From positions 282,184 to 346,183 of the forward strand of contig NZ_LDNB01000014.1 in assembly GCF_001026695.1 (NCBI RefSeq): a stretch of DNA of 64,000 nucleotides. Direction: 5' to 3'. This document shows, in pieces, positions 25,101 to 33,112 of this stretch (positions within the stretch are counted from its first letter, which is position 1; each line of letters starts with the position of its first letter). The DNA comes from Neobacillus vireti (GTDB lineage Bacteria > Bacillota > Bacilli > Bacillales > Cytobacillaceae). The notes beneath the pieces are model-generated. The model made no database searches. It saw only the letters and a list, made by a program, of their open reading frames with translations, and was not told the origin of the DNA. The position numbers were made by a program, and so were the translations under genes.

Positions 25101-26504
25101 CTAAAAGGTAATATGGTGCAGAATTTCGATATTAAGCCTTTCATTGGTTTCCCGAGTGAAATCGGCTATGATGACGGCACAGCTGAAAACGCACGAGCAT
25201 TTTATGATGCCGGAAATGGCTGGGCAGTCAAAATGTCATTAGCTAATGGTCACAAAAAGGCCTTAGTGACAGGCGGATTGTTCCGCTTCTGGACTTCAGA
25301 ATGGCCAGTTCCAGGCGGTACGGCCTTCAAAGTTGCCGTCTATGATGCTACTGGTCCTGACGGAGCACCTGGTAAAAAACTTGCTGGCCCAATTGATGCG
25401 ACCGCACTTCGAAATGGTCAGTGGACGCTGGTAGATTTAAGCAGCCAGGGAATCCTGGTTGAAGGAGATTTCTATTTGGTCTACATCCAAGCAGATATCA
25501 ATACAAAGTCACCTGGTCTGGCAACAGATGAGAATGGTCCAAATGCAAAGCGAAGCTGGCAGCTTGTTAGCGGCGCTTGGTCACCATCACCAGCAGATGA
25601 GGGCAACTATATGATTCGTGCCGTCGTTGATTATGAAGTAACGGCACCATCGATTACCTCACCTGTTGACGGAACATTTACTAACGTTGATACGGTAACT
25701 GTGAAAGGGCAAGCAGCCCCGACGACAAAGGTTCATATTTTTAATAAAGGCGCAGAAGTCGCTTCCGTTGATGCAAACGGTGATGGCAGCTATGCGGTTA
25801 ATGTGAAACTCAATAAGGGTGAGAACGAATTGACGGCAAAGGCTTCGACATCGCAAGGGATGACGGATGCATCCGCACCTGTAACAGTAACCTTTGATGC
25901 TGATGCGCCGGAGCTAACGATTGACTCACCGTCAAACGGAACGAAAATGAACACGGAAACGGTCACGGTTAAAGGAAAAGTGAAGGATGATCATTTGAAT
26001 TTCGTCCTCGTTAATGGCACTACCGCTAAAGTTGAAAATGGCACCTATTCGGCCAGAATCATGCTCGATGAAGGAATCAACAAAATCAACGTTACCGCCA
26101 AAGATAAGGCCGGAAACACGACGGAAAAATCAGTCAAAGTGGATGTGAAGTACACAGCTCCACAAATCAAAAATCTAAAGCCAACGGCAGATATGGAATT
26201 GAAGAAAGGCGAAAGTGTCAAGATTGAGTTCACAAGTGAACCGGGCTTGAAAACTTCTTTCTTCATTCATATGCCGCTGACACAAACGAATTCAGTGCAA
26301 GCGCAAGTGGCGAATGCGACAGAGCTTCCGATGATGGAAGTTTCAGCTGGATATTATGTCGGCTATTACACAGCTACGAAGGACATGAAAGCGGCAGGTG
26401 CCGTTATTGAGGTGAAGGCTGTAGATTCCTATGGCAATGAATCAAGACAAACAGCTGACGGAAAATTGTACATTAATGAGAAGATTAAAAAGGCGAATAA
26501 ATAA
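22194..26504 (+). CDS. bpr: Bacillopeptidase F-like secreted subtilisin protease
   Basis: 1436 residues, nearly the size of B. subtilis Bpr. The layout is a signal peptide (to about residue 32), an inhibitor-type propeptide (about 40-190), the S8 peptidase domain (about 200-500) and a long C-terminal part. The triad is visible: Asp223 in SIDTGVQWDHP, His269 in GHGTHTMG and Ser442 in NGTSMAGPH, with NNSWGGG as the oxyanion region. After it come Ig-like and MAM/immune-inhibitor-like regions (WTSYGTNDPWQWG, LGWYLDDVRL), two carboxypeptidase-regulatory-like domains (SGTIKNQASGTPVAGATVYV) and Big-like repeats (PVDGTFTNVDTVTVKG, PSNGTKMNTETVTVKG). An extracellular endopeptidase. ATG 22194 follows TAGGGGGG. 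A strong terminator follows. Confidence 0.93.
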   Translation: MRRKQRQWLSILLTAILVLPLMMQQQMNVDAATKGASVSAKDELTPKQKVTNKLYKQFADQDKVTFLIKMKEQVDAEKVAKAAEQKATQQKATPAKAKSLKRNTLVSELKAKAQETQTDVLAFLQEQVKAGKAKDVHSYFIVNAIAVTATQEVMEKAAAFAEVEKILPNETRQLFVPEKSSVTAVQEPAAATTAVEWNIDRVGAPAVWEMGIDGSGVIIGSIDTGVQWDHPALKEKYRGYNPATGQADNTYSWLDATRGQTSPYDDLGHGTHTMGTMVGSEPNGSNAIGVAPGAKWIAVKAFTAAGGTDADLLRAGDWMISPGGNPDKAPDVINNSWGGGPGIDEWYRPMVQAWRAAEIFPEFSAGNTTLSNPGGPGSVANPANYPESFATGATDINNKLGSFSLLGPSPYGEIKPEIAAPGVNIRSSVPGGSYEGGWNGTSMAGPHVSAAIALLKQANASLTVDDLERILQTSAIPLTDSKYPESPNNGYGSGLLNVYDAVSSVMTGLGKLKGQVTKEGDDSEAPVLTHSQPATVFAGMPLTLQASAADNISVTEVSFQYQKQDGSWTTVATKRIGGDYKNGTYEVTIPGEEISGTTFIYKWKARDFGGNETVSEHTITVLPGITVGYVQDFESNPDGWTSYGTNDPWQWGKPTSGPNKAFSGEKVYATNLSGAYANSTDASLRMPPIDLPAGSSYLQFKQWYELERNYDFGHVYVSTDAVNWVQKLRVNDLSNGWIDGQVDLSEYAGQRVYIAFNLKTDGSVAKLGWYLDDVRLTNTPLPASQKASLGVEPTKEEPSSKVGMKETVNPDKFTLMMPEVKKEATAEKAAAPTLLPMQAQVTVVESGRSVNTNPANGSYELTHATGTFTVIAESYGFQSQTKTVTIDRDGETAANFTLQELAKGTVSGTIKNQASGTPVAGATVYVVEDAAVQPVQTDANGHFTITAYEGDYTLKVIAPRFYSQEAAIKLKGNMVQNFDIKPFIGFPSEIGYDDGTAENARAFYDAGNGWAVKMSLANGHKKALVTGGLFRFWTSEWPVPGGTAFKVAVYDATGPDGAPGKKLAGPIDATALRNGQWTLVDLSSQGILVEGDFYLVYIQADINTKSPGLATDENGPNAKRSWQLVSGAWSPSPADEGNYMIRAVVDYEVTAPSITSPVDGTFTNVDTVTVKGQAAPTTKVHIFNKGAEVASVDANGDGSYAVNVKLNKGENELTAKASTSQGMTDASAPVTVTFDADAPELTIDSPSNGTKMNTETVTVKGKVKDDHLNFVLVNGTTAKVENGTYSARIMLDEGINKINVTAKDKAGNTTEKSVKVDVKYTAPQIKNLKPTADMELKKGESVKIEFTSEPGLKTSFFIHMPLTQTNSVQAQVANATELPMMEVSAGYYVGYYTATKDMKAAGAVIEVKAVDSYGNESRQTADGKLYINEKIKKANK

Positions 26505-26539
26505 GGATCGTTAGCATCATTTTTACGGTTCTTGGCTAA

Positions 26540-26583
26540 AAAAACAGACCAATCGGAGGCGGACTCCCATTGGTCTGTTTTAT
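26540..26583 (+). terminator. Terminator of the bpr-like gene
   Basis: AAAACAGACCAAT pairs with ATTGGTCTGTTTT across an 18-base loop that itself can pair (GGAG/CTCC). Confidence 0.9.
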
Positions 26584-26616
26584 GCTACAAGATAAGAAAG
26601 GATAGGATTTTTGACT

Positions 26617-26771
26617 TTGAGAATTGTCCAGCTCCAGCGCCCAGCGGCTAGTGGACTTCGCTCTTCTCCCTACGATAAGTCAACATCGAATCGCTACGCT
26701 CTTCGTGTTTCCTTTATCTCAGTCGAAGCGCTCCAGTCCATACGCCGCTAAACGGGCGCTTCCGCTTTTCT
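26617..26771. repeat. Approximately 155-bp dispersed repeat, copy A
   Basis: Starts near AATTGTCCAGCTCCAGCGCC and ends GGGCGCTTCCGCTTTTCT; it contains CCTACGATAAGTCAACATCG and GTGTTTCCTTTATCTCAG. A second copy in the same orientation is at 50166-50322, with a shared left flank TTGACTTTGAG. The ends carry inverted AGCGCCC/GGGCGCT. It lies between the convergent bpr-like and LCP genes. Similar intergenic repeats are familiar from Bacillaceae genomes. Confidence 0.8.
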
Positions 26772-26773
26772 AA

Positions 26774-27754
26774 TTAAAAATATTTAGAGGTTAGTTCTTC
26801 AATTTTCTGCGGATCAATCACTAATTGATAGTTATTGGCTTTAAGGATGTCATCATACATTCTTTTTCCTTCGCCTTCGATTTGATGATAGTCCAACTGG
26901 GTGTCAGGGTTGAAATTCTTAGCCGCTAATCCCAGGCTTAACATATCAGACGTTGACATATTTGTTGCAATGACAAAGTCGGGAACTGATTTCACTAATG
27001 AAGGCAGGTTGCCGATGCTGCTTGGGCTCAACGCCTTCTTGGCAAGACCTTTTAAGGCTTCCTCCTGCATGCGCTGGCGGCTATATTCTCCATCCGCAAG
27101 GGAATAGCGCTCATGAACAACCTCGGCTACCATTTTTCCATCGAAGAAATGAGAACCTGCGGTAATCATTTTATCCTTATTTTCGCTGTACCATGGATGG
27201 GTTAATTTCACATCATAGGGTACATTCATATCAATGCCGCCGACAGTGTCGACCAATGCTTGAAAGCCCCAATAATTGGTTTCTACATAATAGTTAATCG
27301 GAACGCCTACTAAATCGCTGACCGCACCTACTGCCGCTTCCACCCCAGCTTGTGTCCCTTTTTCAGATTGCATAATATACTGAACACTTGTAAGTTTCGT
27401 ATAGCCATAGCCATCTAAATGAACGCGTGTATCACGAGGGATACTAACAGCTTCAAACTTCTGCTGTTTTAAATCAACATGGACGAGGATCATGGAGTCA
27501 GAGTGACCAACTTTTTCACCTTTTCGTTGGTCGGAGCCAAGTAACAGCAGGTTAAAAACCGGCTCTTTTATTTCAGTGGTTGCTACTGGGTCTGCCGAAT
27601 TTGATGTGCTTGAACTGACGACTGGCACTGTTTTAAAATGATTCTTCGGTTGTAACTGATAATATTCATATCCGAAAACAGCCATTCCTATAATAAAAAT
27701 TCCCAAAACGCTAAAACCGACTATCTTCCATTTGCGTTTACGCTTATTTTTCAT
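26774..27754 (-). CDS. LytR-CpsA-Psr family wall polymer ligase
   Basis: 326 residues: a basic cytosolic start (MKNKRKRKWK), one membrane anchor, a short linker, then the LCP domain with LLLLGSDQR, HSDSMILVHVD, SIPRDTRVHLDGYGYTKL and ERYSLADGEYSRQRMQ. The Arg and Asp residues that hold the lipid pyrophosphate are in place. LCP enzymes move teichoic acid or other secondary polymers from lipid carrier to peptidoglycan on the outer face. ATG 27754 is chosen (GGGGGA just upstream); ATG 27793 in frame has no ribosome binding site. Single gene, divergent from the deacetylase. Confidence 0.9.
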   Translation of the reverse strand: MKNKRKRKWKIVGFSVLGIFIIGMAVFGYEYYQLQPKNHFKTVPVVSSSTSNSADPVATTEIKEPVFNLLLLGSDQRKGEKVGHSDSMILVHVDLKQQKFEAVSIPRDTRVHLDGYGYTKLTSVQYIMQSEKGTQAGVEAAVGAVSDLVGVPINYYVETNYWGFQALVDTVGGIDMNVPYDVKLTHPWYSENKDKMITAGSHFFDGKMVAEVVHERYSLADGEYSRQRMQEEALKGLAKKALSPSSIGNLPSLVKSVPDFVIATNMSTSDMLSLGLAAKNFNPDTQLDYHQIEGEGKRMYDDILKANNYQLVIDPQKIEELTSKYF

Positions 27755-27995
27755 TCTGTCCCCCGCCCGAAACTGTATTATACTGAATTTCATTGTAATG
27801 GATTAATTTTATGAAAAATAGACTATGGATGCAACAGATTTCTCTTGGAAAGCCGACAAAAATTGTGACAAATTTCCCATCCCGAAACAATTAACATGGA
27901 AGTGAATTTGTCTCTTCAGATAATCCACTTTTGCACCTTAAGCTTCATCCCTGTAGCTTAGAAAATGTCGAACTTCTAACATAGTTAAGGGGGTT

Positions 27996-28775
27996 ATGGT
28001 GCAAAGTATTAAGACTTACATCTTCGTAAGAAAATTTTTAAAAGGGGCTTTTATTGTTATGAAATGGGTCCGTTTCGTTATTGTCATTATCTGTTTTTAT
28101 TCCAACGTTCAAACGATTGCGACTGCAGAGATGATAAAGCGAAATAAGGTGGAGCCAACCGGTCAGGTTGTCTGGGATGTTGCTACCCAGAAAAAGGTTA
28201 TCGCTTTAACGTTTGACGATGGACCAAGCCCGGTCTTTACCCCACAGGTGCTTAGGGTCCTGGAGCAGTATGGTGCGAACGCCACATTTTTCCAGATTGG
28301 CAGCCGCATGGAGCGGTATCCGGAGGTTGTCCAGGATGTGGTAGAGGCCGGCCATGAAATAGGCAATCATTCGATGACACATCCGTATGAAAATAAGGTG
28401 GGGTTCAGGCAGATGCGTCTCGAAATTATTCGCGCTGAGCAGATTATCCAAAAGTACCAGCCCAACCATGCTAAGCTGTTCCGGCCGCCGGGAGGATATT
28501 TAGACAATGCATTACTGCAGGAGGCAAAAAAGCAAGGGTACAAAGTTGTGCTTTGGTCGTATCATCAGGAATTAAAGGACTGGTCTAAGCCAGGAGCACA
28601 AGTCATAGCGGATCATGTGATACGCCATGCAAGAAATGGTGACATTTTACTCCTTCACGATGGCGGCGGCGACCGAAGTCAAACCATAGAGGCTCTAAAA
28701 ATTTTCCTCCCTGCCCTCAAGCAAAAAGGCTACCAATTTGTCAGTGTATCGGAGTTGCTTTCGAATAAGGAATAG
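27996..28775 (+). CDS. Secreted polysaccharide deacetylase (NodB domain)
   Basis: 259 residues as given, or 238 from in-frame ATG 28059, which would put the signal peptide (MKWVRFVIVIICF) right at the start. AAGGGGG precedes ATG 27996/GTG 27999, and AAAAGGGG precedes 28059. The NodB domain is complete: LTFDDGPSP (catalytic base and metal Asp), HEIGNHSMTHP (metal His pair), RPPGG, VVLWSYH and LLLHDGGGDRSQT. Expected to remove N-acetyl groups from peptidoglycan or another wall glycan outside the cell. Monocistronic. Confidence 0.9.
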   Translation: MVQSIKTYIFVRKFLKGAFIVMKWVRFVIVIICFYSNVQTIATAEMIKRNKVEPTGQVVWDVATQKKVIALTFDDGPSPVFTPQVLRVLEQYGANATFFQIGSRMERYPEVVQDVVEAGHEIGNHSMTHPYENKVGFRQMRLEIIRAEQIIQKYQPNHAKLFRPPGGYLDNALLQEAKKQGYKVVLWSYHQELKDWSKPGAQVIADHVIRHARNGDILLLHDGGGDRSQTIEALKIFLPALKQKGYQFVSVSELLSNKE

Positions 28776-28852
28776 GAATTAGCCGTGGGTCTGACCGTGA
28801 AAGGTATCCCAACGATTAAATTTCAATAATTATATTTATCTACTTAATCCGT

Positions 28853-28951
28853 CAATGGGCGAATTAAAGTGTTCTATGGGCGAATTTGCATTTTCTATGG
28901 GCGAATTTCGGTGTTCAATGGGCGAATTTTGCCATTCAATGGGCGAATTTA
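28853..28951. repeat. Five tandem 21-bp units containing ATGGGCGAATT
   Basis: ATGGGCGAATT recurs at 28855, 28876, 28897, 28918 and 28939, an exact 21-base period, with the variable part in between (mostly TTC(A/T) before each core). Read in frame it gives heptads MGEFxxS and stays open to TGA at 28971, but there is no ribosome binding site. It lies between the ends of two convergent genes. Confidence 0.9.
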
Positions 28952-28981
28952 AGAAAGCAGCTATCTTTTGAAAATAAAAAG

Positions 28982-29024
28982 GAACCAGAGAAAACAACCA
29001 ATTATTTGTTTTCTTTGGTTCAAA
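28982..29024 (-). terminator. Terminator of the glcDF operon
   Basis: AACCAGAGAAAACAA and TTGTTTTCTTTGGTT form the stem; on the reverse strand it is followed by CCTTTTTATTTT. It lies just after the glcF stop. Confidence 0.85.
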
Positions 29025-29042
29025 TATGGAGAGAATACATCA

Positions 29043-30371
29043 TCAATATTGCCTAACAGCCTCCATCAATAAATCAACAATATGAACCCCTCGCATTTTG
29101 ACAGAGAGTCCTTCTCGTTCAATTCCTAGCTGCATTTGTAACAGGCAGCCGGGGTTGGCGGTGACAATGGTTGCTGCATGGGTCTCTTTCGCTTGCTTCA
29201 TTTTGTAGTCGAGCATTACCATCGACATTTCCGACTCGACGATATTATAAATTCCGGCAGAGCCGCAGCAGCGGTCGGCATCGACCATTTCTTTATATTT
29301 CACACCCGCAATTGCTTGAAGCAGAACCCTTGGCGCGGCAGCCGTTTTCATCACATTGCGCAGGTGGCAGGAATCTTGATAGGTAATCACCTGCAGCGGG
29401 AGCTCCATTTTGACTTTTTTATGAAAATTAACAGCAACTAGGACTTCGGAAATATCCTTAATTTTTTCCGCGAAATTCTTTGCCCGGTCTTTCCATTCGG
29501 GTTCGTCCTGCAGCAAGTGATCATAATCGACTAAAAAGGCCCCGCAGCCGCCGGCATTGGTAATGATAAAGTCGACGTCCAATTCCTCGAAGGCAGTGAT
29601 ATTTTTTTTCGCCAGTTCCTTGGCCGTATGTTTTTCGCCGCTATGACCATGCAAGGCTCCGCAGCATACCTGGCTCTCAGGAATCACGACCTCACAGCCT
29701 GCTAATTGCAGCAGCTTCATCGTGGCATCATTTGTCTTCATGAACATTGTGTCCATTAAACAGCCGCTGAAAAAAGCAACCCGGTGAACCTTTTCAGCGA
29801 TTGCCGGCAGAAAGTCGGGCCGATTCTTCATTTCTTTCATCGTCGGCACCTTGGGCAGTATTTTTTCCATAGTAGCTAAACTTTCAGGAAGCAGGCCCAA
29901 AAAGCCAATTTTCCGCGCTAGCGTTTGGATTCCGGAGCGCTGATAGAAGCCTAGTAAGCCTACCGCTCCGCGCATCCGTTTAGGGTGCGGAAATAATTCT
30001 TGAAAAACCGTTTTTCTAACGACACGGGCCGGTAAGGAATGTTTCTTGTTTTGATTAATAATGTCCCTTGCATCTTCTAATAAATGACCATAATTCACAC
30101 CTGAGGGGCAGACCGGTTCACAGGCCCGGCAGCCGAGGCAGAGTTCAAGCGAGCGCTCAAACTCCGCATCCGGTTCATTCAGCCCGTCCACGACCGCCTT
30201 CATTAAGGCAATTCTTCCACGCGGTGACTGCGATTCTTTGAAGCCTGATTCAATATAAGTCGGGCATGTTGGCAGGCAAAAACCGCAGCGCATACAGTTT
30301 AGCAATTCATCTTCGTCCATCCGTGCTTTAAATTGTTCTTGAATCATTTCTTGCTCTTTCATTGTTGTCAT
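29043..30371 (-). CDS. glcF: Glycolate oxidase iron-sulfur subunit GlcF
   Basis: 442 residues. Two 4Fe-4S motifs lie near the N-terminus: CMRCGFCLPTCPTY and CLGCRACEPVCPSG. Two CCG domains follow (SGCLMD... VCCGALHGHSG and SCHLRN...RCCGSAGIYN). GlcF passes electrons from the flavin subunit to the quinone pool during oxidation of glycolate or a similar 2-hydroxyacid. The ATG at 30371 overlaps the glcD stop (ATGA). The same pair is called ysfD/ysfC in B. subtilis. Confidence 0.93.
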   Translation of the reverse strand: MTTMKEQEMIQEQFKARMDEDELLNCMRCGFCLPTCPTYIESGFKESQSPRGRIALMKAVVDGLNEPDAEFERSLELCLGCRACEPVCPSGVNYGHLLEDARDIINQNKKHSLPARVVRKTVFQELFPHPKRMRGAVGLLGFYQRSGIQTLARKIGFLGLLPESLATMEKILPKVPTMKEMKNRPDFLPAIAEKVHRVAFFSGCLMDTMFMKTNDATMKLLQLAGCEVVIPESQVCCGALHGHSGEKHTAKELAKKNITAFEELDVDFIITNAGGCGAFLVDYDHLLQDEPEWKDRAKNFAEKIKDISEVLVAVNFHKKVKMELPLQVITYQDSCHLRNVMKTAAAPRVLLQAIAGVKYKEMVDADRCCGSAGIYNIVESEMSMVMLDYKMKQAKETHAATIVTANPGCLLQMQLGIEREGLSVKMRGVHIVDLLMEAVRQY

Positions 30372-31780
30372 CTTGTGATCACCACACGTTTCTTGCTGTC
30401 TTTAGCAAAAACTTTTCCCGGATTCATGATATTATGAGGATCAAATGCTAGTTTAATAGCTTTCATCGCGGCAATACCTTCTGCTTTCAACTTCCATTCA
30501 AGGTAGGGTGCCTTCATCGCGCCGACTCCATGCTCTCCGGTAATCGTGCCGCCCAAGTCAATCGCTTTTTCAAAAATTTCCGCAAAGGCCTGTTCGACTC
30601 GTTCCATTTCCTCATGATTTCTTGCATCCGTGGCACAAGTAGGGTGGAGGTTACCGTCCCCGGCATGGCCAAACGTACAAATCTCGAGCTGATATTTTTC
30701 GGCAATTTCATTAATCGCCTGCACCATTTTCGCAATTTCTGACCTTGGAACGGTCGCATCCTCTAAGATGGTCGTCGGTTTTAACCGGGCAATCGCCGAT
30801 AGTGCTGCTCGCCGAGCGGTTCGCAATGCTTCGGCTTCCACTTCAGACGCGGCGATTTGAATTGAGACTGCCTGTTCCTGTTTGCATATTTCCGCCATGC
30901 TAGTTAAATCCCGTTCGACCACTTCAGATGCTCCGTCCTGCTCGATTAATAGAACAGCCTGCACATCGGTAGGCAAGCCGATTTGTGCAAATTCCTCAAC
31001 CACCTTTAATGTTGGCTGGTCAAGAAACTCAAGCGTTGCCGGAATGATTTTATTAGCGATAATCGCCGAAACAGATTTGGCAGCGGCGTTTAAGTCTTGG
31101 TACAGGGCAAGCATTGTTTTCTTCGTTTCCGGCATGGGAATCAGCTTTAGGGTCGCCTCAGTGATAACGCCAAGTGTTCCTTCAGAGCCGACAAACAGGC
31201 GGGTTAAATCATAACCGGCGACATCCTTCGCCAGCTTTCCGCCCGTCCGGATGACGTCGCCATTCGGCATAACAACTTCAAGCGCTATCACATAATCACG
31301 TGTTACTCCATATTTAAGACCGCGCAAACCGCCGGAGTTTTCATTAATGTTTCCGCCAATTGTCGAGATTTTCATCGAGCTTGGATCGGGCGGATAGAAC
31401 AGCCCGCGCGCTTCCACGGCATGAATCATATCAAGGGTAATCACCCCAGGTTGGACGGTGACAGTTAAATTCTCCTCGTCGATTTCAAGGATGCGGTTCA
31501 TCTGTTTAAAAAGCAGGACAATCCCGCCCTCGGTCGGACATGTCCCGGCACAAAGGTTCGTTCCAGAGCCGCGCGGAACAATCGGAACTTGATGCTGATT
31601 ACAAATCTTAAGGATTTCCGCAACTTCAGCCTTATTCCGCGGGCTAACCACAGCATCCGGCATCGATTGGAAGTTGGGTGTAGCATCATAAGAATAAACC
31701 AATCGTTCCGTTTTAGAATCTTCGAAATTAGCCTTCGTCACAATCGCAATCAGCTTTTCTTTCACTTCATTCGCCAGCAT
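30368..31780 (-). CDS. glcD: Glycolate oxidase FAD-binding subunit GlcD
   Basis: 470-residue flavoprotein of the VAO/FAD-linked oxidase family. The FAD-binding half carries VPRGSGTNLCAGTCP, DPSSMKISTIGGNINENSGGLRG (cut here into two motifs: DPSSMKISTIGG and NENSGGLRGLKYG) and the C-terminal half TFGHAGDGNLHPT and TGEHGVGAMK. It oxidises glycolate or D-lactate-type substrates together with GlcF. ATG 31780 has GGGGG 7 bases upstream. First gene of a two-gene operon. The substrate is assigned by pairing with GlcF; D-lactate is possible. Confidence 0.92.
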   Translation of the reverse strand: MLANEVKEKLIAIVTKANFEDSKTERLVYSYDATPNFQSMPDAVVSPRNKAEVAEILKICNQHQVPIVPRGSGTNLCAGTCPTEGGIVLLFKQMNRILEIDEENLTVTVQPGVITLDMIHAVEARGLFYPPDPSSMKISTIGGNINENSGGLRGLKYGVTRDYVIALEVVMPNGDVIRTGGKLAKDVAGYDLTRLFVGSEGTLGVITEATLKLIPMPETKKTMLALYQDLNAAAKSVSAIIANKIIPATLEFLDQPTLKVVEEFAQIGLPTDVQAVLLIEQDGASEVVERDLTSMAEICKQEQAVSIQIAASEVEAEALRTARRAALSAIARLKPTTILEDATVPRSEIAKMVQAINEIAEKYQLEICTFGHAGDGNLHPTCATDARNHEEMERVEQAFAEIFEKAIDLGGTITGEHGVGAMKAPYLEWKLKAEGIAAMKAIKLAFDPHNIMNPGKVFAKDSKKRVVITR

Positions 31781-31900
31781 TCTAATTCCCCCATCTCAAC
31801 CTCTAAATTCGATTATTTAATGTAAAGTATAGACCATATTCCTTGCTAATGGCGAAAATTGAAACAATATTCGCGCATATCCAGGGAAAGCGGTGTCATA

Positions 31901-31998
31901 AAGTGGTGTCAGGCAACTTTTTCCAATAATAGTAAAATGGTGCCTGACACCACTTTCCATTAATAGTAAAATAATGTCGTGAAACGGTGTCAGGCACC
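31901..31998. repeat. REP-like cluster: three GGTGTCAGGCACC-type units
   Basis: Units at 31905-31917 (one mismatch), 31939-31951 and 31986-31998. The first two form a 15-bp-arm hairpin (AAGTGGTGTCAGGCA with TGCCTGACACCACTT), and the spacer word AATAGTAAAATG repeats between them. The cluster lies between the divergent glcD and HAD genes. Confidence 0.85.
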
Positions 31999-32072
31999 AA
32001 AACATTTTGAAATTAAATTTCAATAAAATTATAATAAATATAAAAATAAATTACAAAGGGAGTTTATTTTCA

Positions 32073-32936
32073 GTGAGATATTCTTTATTAGCGACTGACC
32101 TGGATGGGACTTTGTTGAATGATGAGAAGGAGATTGATGTTGAAACGAGGCAGGCAATTCAAGAATACCGTCGAAGAGGCGGGAGGGTTGTGATTTGCAG
32201 CGGGCGTTCTCCGCTTTCGACTCGATGGATTGCCAGTACCATTGGCTTAGCGGGAGAGCCAATTATTGCTTACAATGGAGGGATTTTGCTTGATGAGAAT
32301 GGAGAGGTCAAGGAGCAGGCGGTTTTTCAACATGAAGCACTATTAAATTTCTGGGAATTATGCGAGACAGAAGGAATTTATGCCCATTTTTATGAAGGCG
32401 ATACACTTCTGGTCCCTAAGGTCAATAAATGGAACGAGAACTGGATTGAAAATAATATTCCTACACTTGGGAAATCAGGCGGCGAACTTATAAGCTGTGA
32501 AAGTTTTCGGGAAAAATGCCAGGTCAAGGTCATGGAGGATTTCTACCGATACCTGAAGGAAAAGCAGCCGCAAATTGCCAAAATCGCTGTATTTGATGAT
32601 GGTGATAGGCTTAATGATTTTTCAAAACGAATTGGCGAATTTATCAAGGAGATGGAAATTAGCAGCAGTTTTAATTTCGTTAATTTAGAGATTTCTCCTA
32701 GCGGGGTGACGAAGGCGTCGGCACTATTAAGACTGGCGGAGGAGCTTTCAATCCCTATCACGCAAACTGCTGCCATTGGCGATAACTATAATGATTCCCT
32801 GATGCTCTCTGCAGCAGGACTAGGAATCGCAATGGGAAATGCGCCGGAAAAGGTCAAACAAATGGCAGATCAGGTAACGGGTAATAATAATGAGGCAGGA
32901 GTAGCAAACGCCATCCGCCGCTATTTACTTGATTAG
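32073..32936 (+). CDS. Cof-type HAD-superfamily sugar phosphatase
   Basis: 287 residues. HAD motifs are in order: motif I LATDLDGTLLN, motif II VICSGRSP, a conserved lysine region VTKASALL, and motif IV AIGDNYNDSLML. The large Cof/type IIB cap domain lies between. Expected to dephosphorylate sugar phosphates or pyridoxal phosphate in the cytosol; the substrate cannot be told. GTG 32073 is chosen because AAAGGGAG lies 10 bases upstream; the frame extends further 5' but without a ribosome binding site. Confidence 0.88.
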   Translation: MRYSLLATDLDGTLLNDEKEIDVETRQAIQEYRRRGGRVVICSGRSPLSTRWIASTIGLAGEPIIAYNGGILLDENGEVKEQAVFQHEALLNFWELCETEGIYAHFYEGDTLLVPKVNKWNENWIENNIPTLGKSGGELISCESFREKCQVKVMEDFYRYLKEKQPQIAKIAVFDDGDRLNDFSKRIGEFIKEMEISSSFNFVNLEISPSGVTKASALLRLAEELSIPITQTAAIGDNYNDSLMLSAAGLGIAMGNAPEKVKQMADQVTGNNNEAGVANAIRRYLLD

Positions 32937-33027
32937 GTTCCGGCCGCATGCTCCAAGATCAATCTATTCCAGTTCATTTTGGTAAAATACTTTTTCGAAA
33001 TATCATTTCACCAATTTTAAAAATATA

Positions 33028-33079
33028 TTGAATTATTATTTCAGTAATAATATAATTAATGTATAGGTAAACGCTTACA
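33028..33079 (+). promoter_or_regulatory. murQ operon promoter with inverted repeat and cre site
   Basis: TTGAAT (33028-33033), a 17-base spacer and TATAAT (33051-33056) form a strong sigma-A promoter. The spacer is a palindrome, ATTATTA-TTTCAG-TAATAAT (33032-33051), a candidate MurR operator. GGTAAACGCTTACA (33066-33079) matches the CcpA cre consensus at 13 of 14 places and lies just after the start site. A second inverted repeat, GAAAT-ATC-ATTTC, is at 32997-33009. Confidence 0.75.
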
Positions 33080-33112
33080 GCCGAGAAAAGACCACAGGAG
33101 GTCAATGATACT

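Noticed and set aside
28853..28951. CRISPR array
   Set aside because: Period of only 21 bases with an 11-14-base core and no room for spacers; no cas genes nearby.
28855..28971. 38-codon MGEF-repeat protein
   Set aside because: Open frame explained by the 21-base repeat length; no ribosome binding site.
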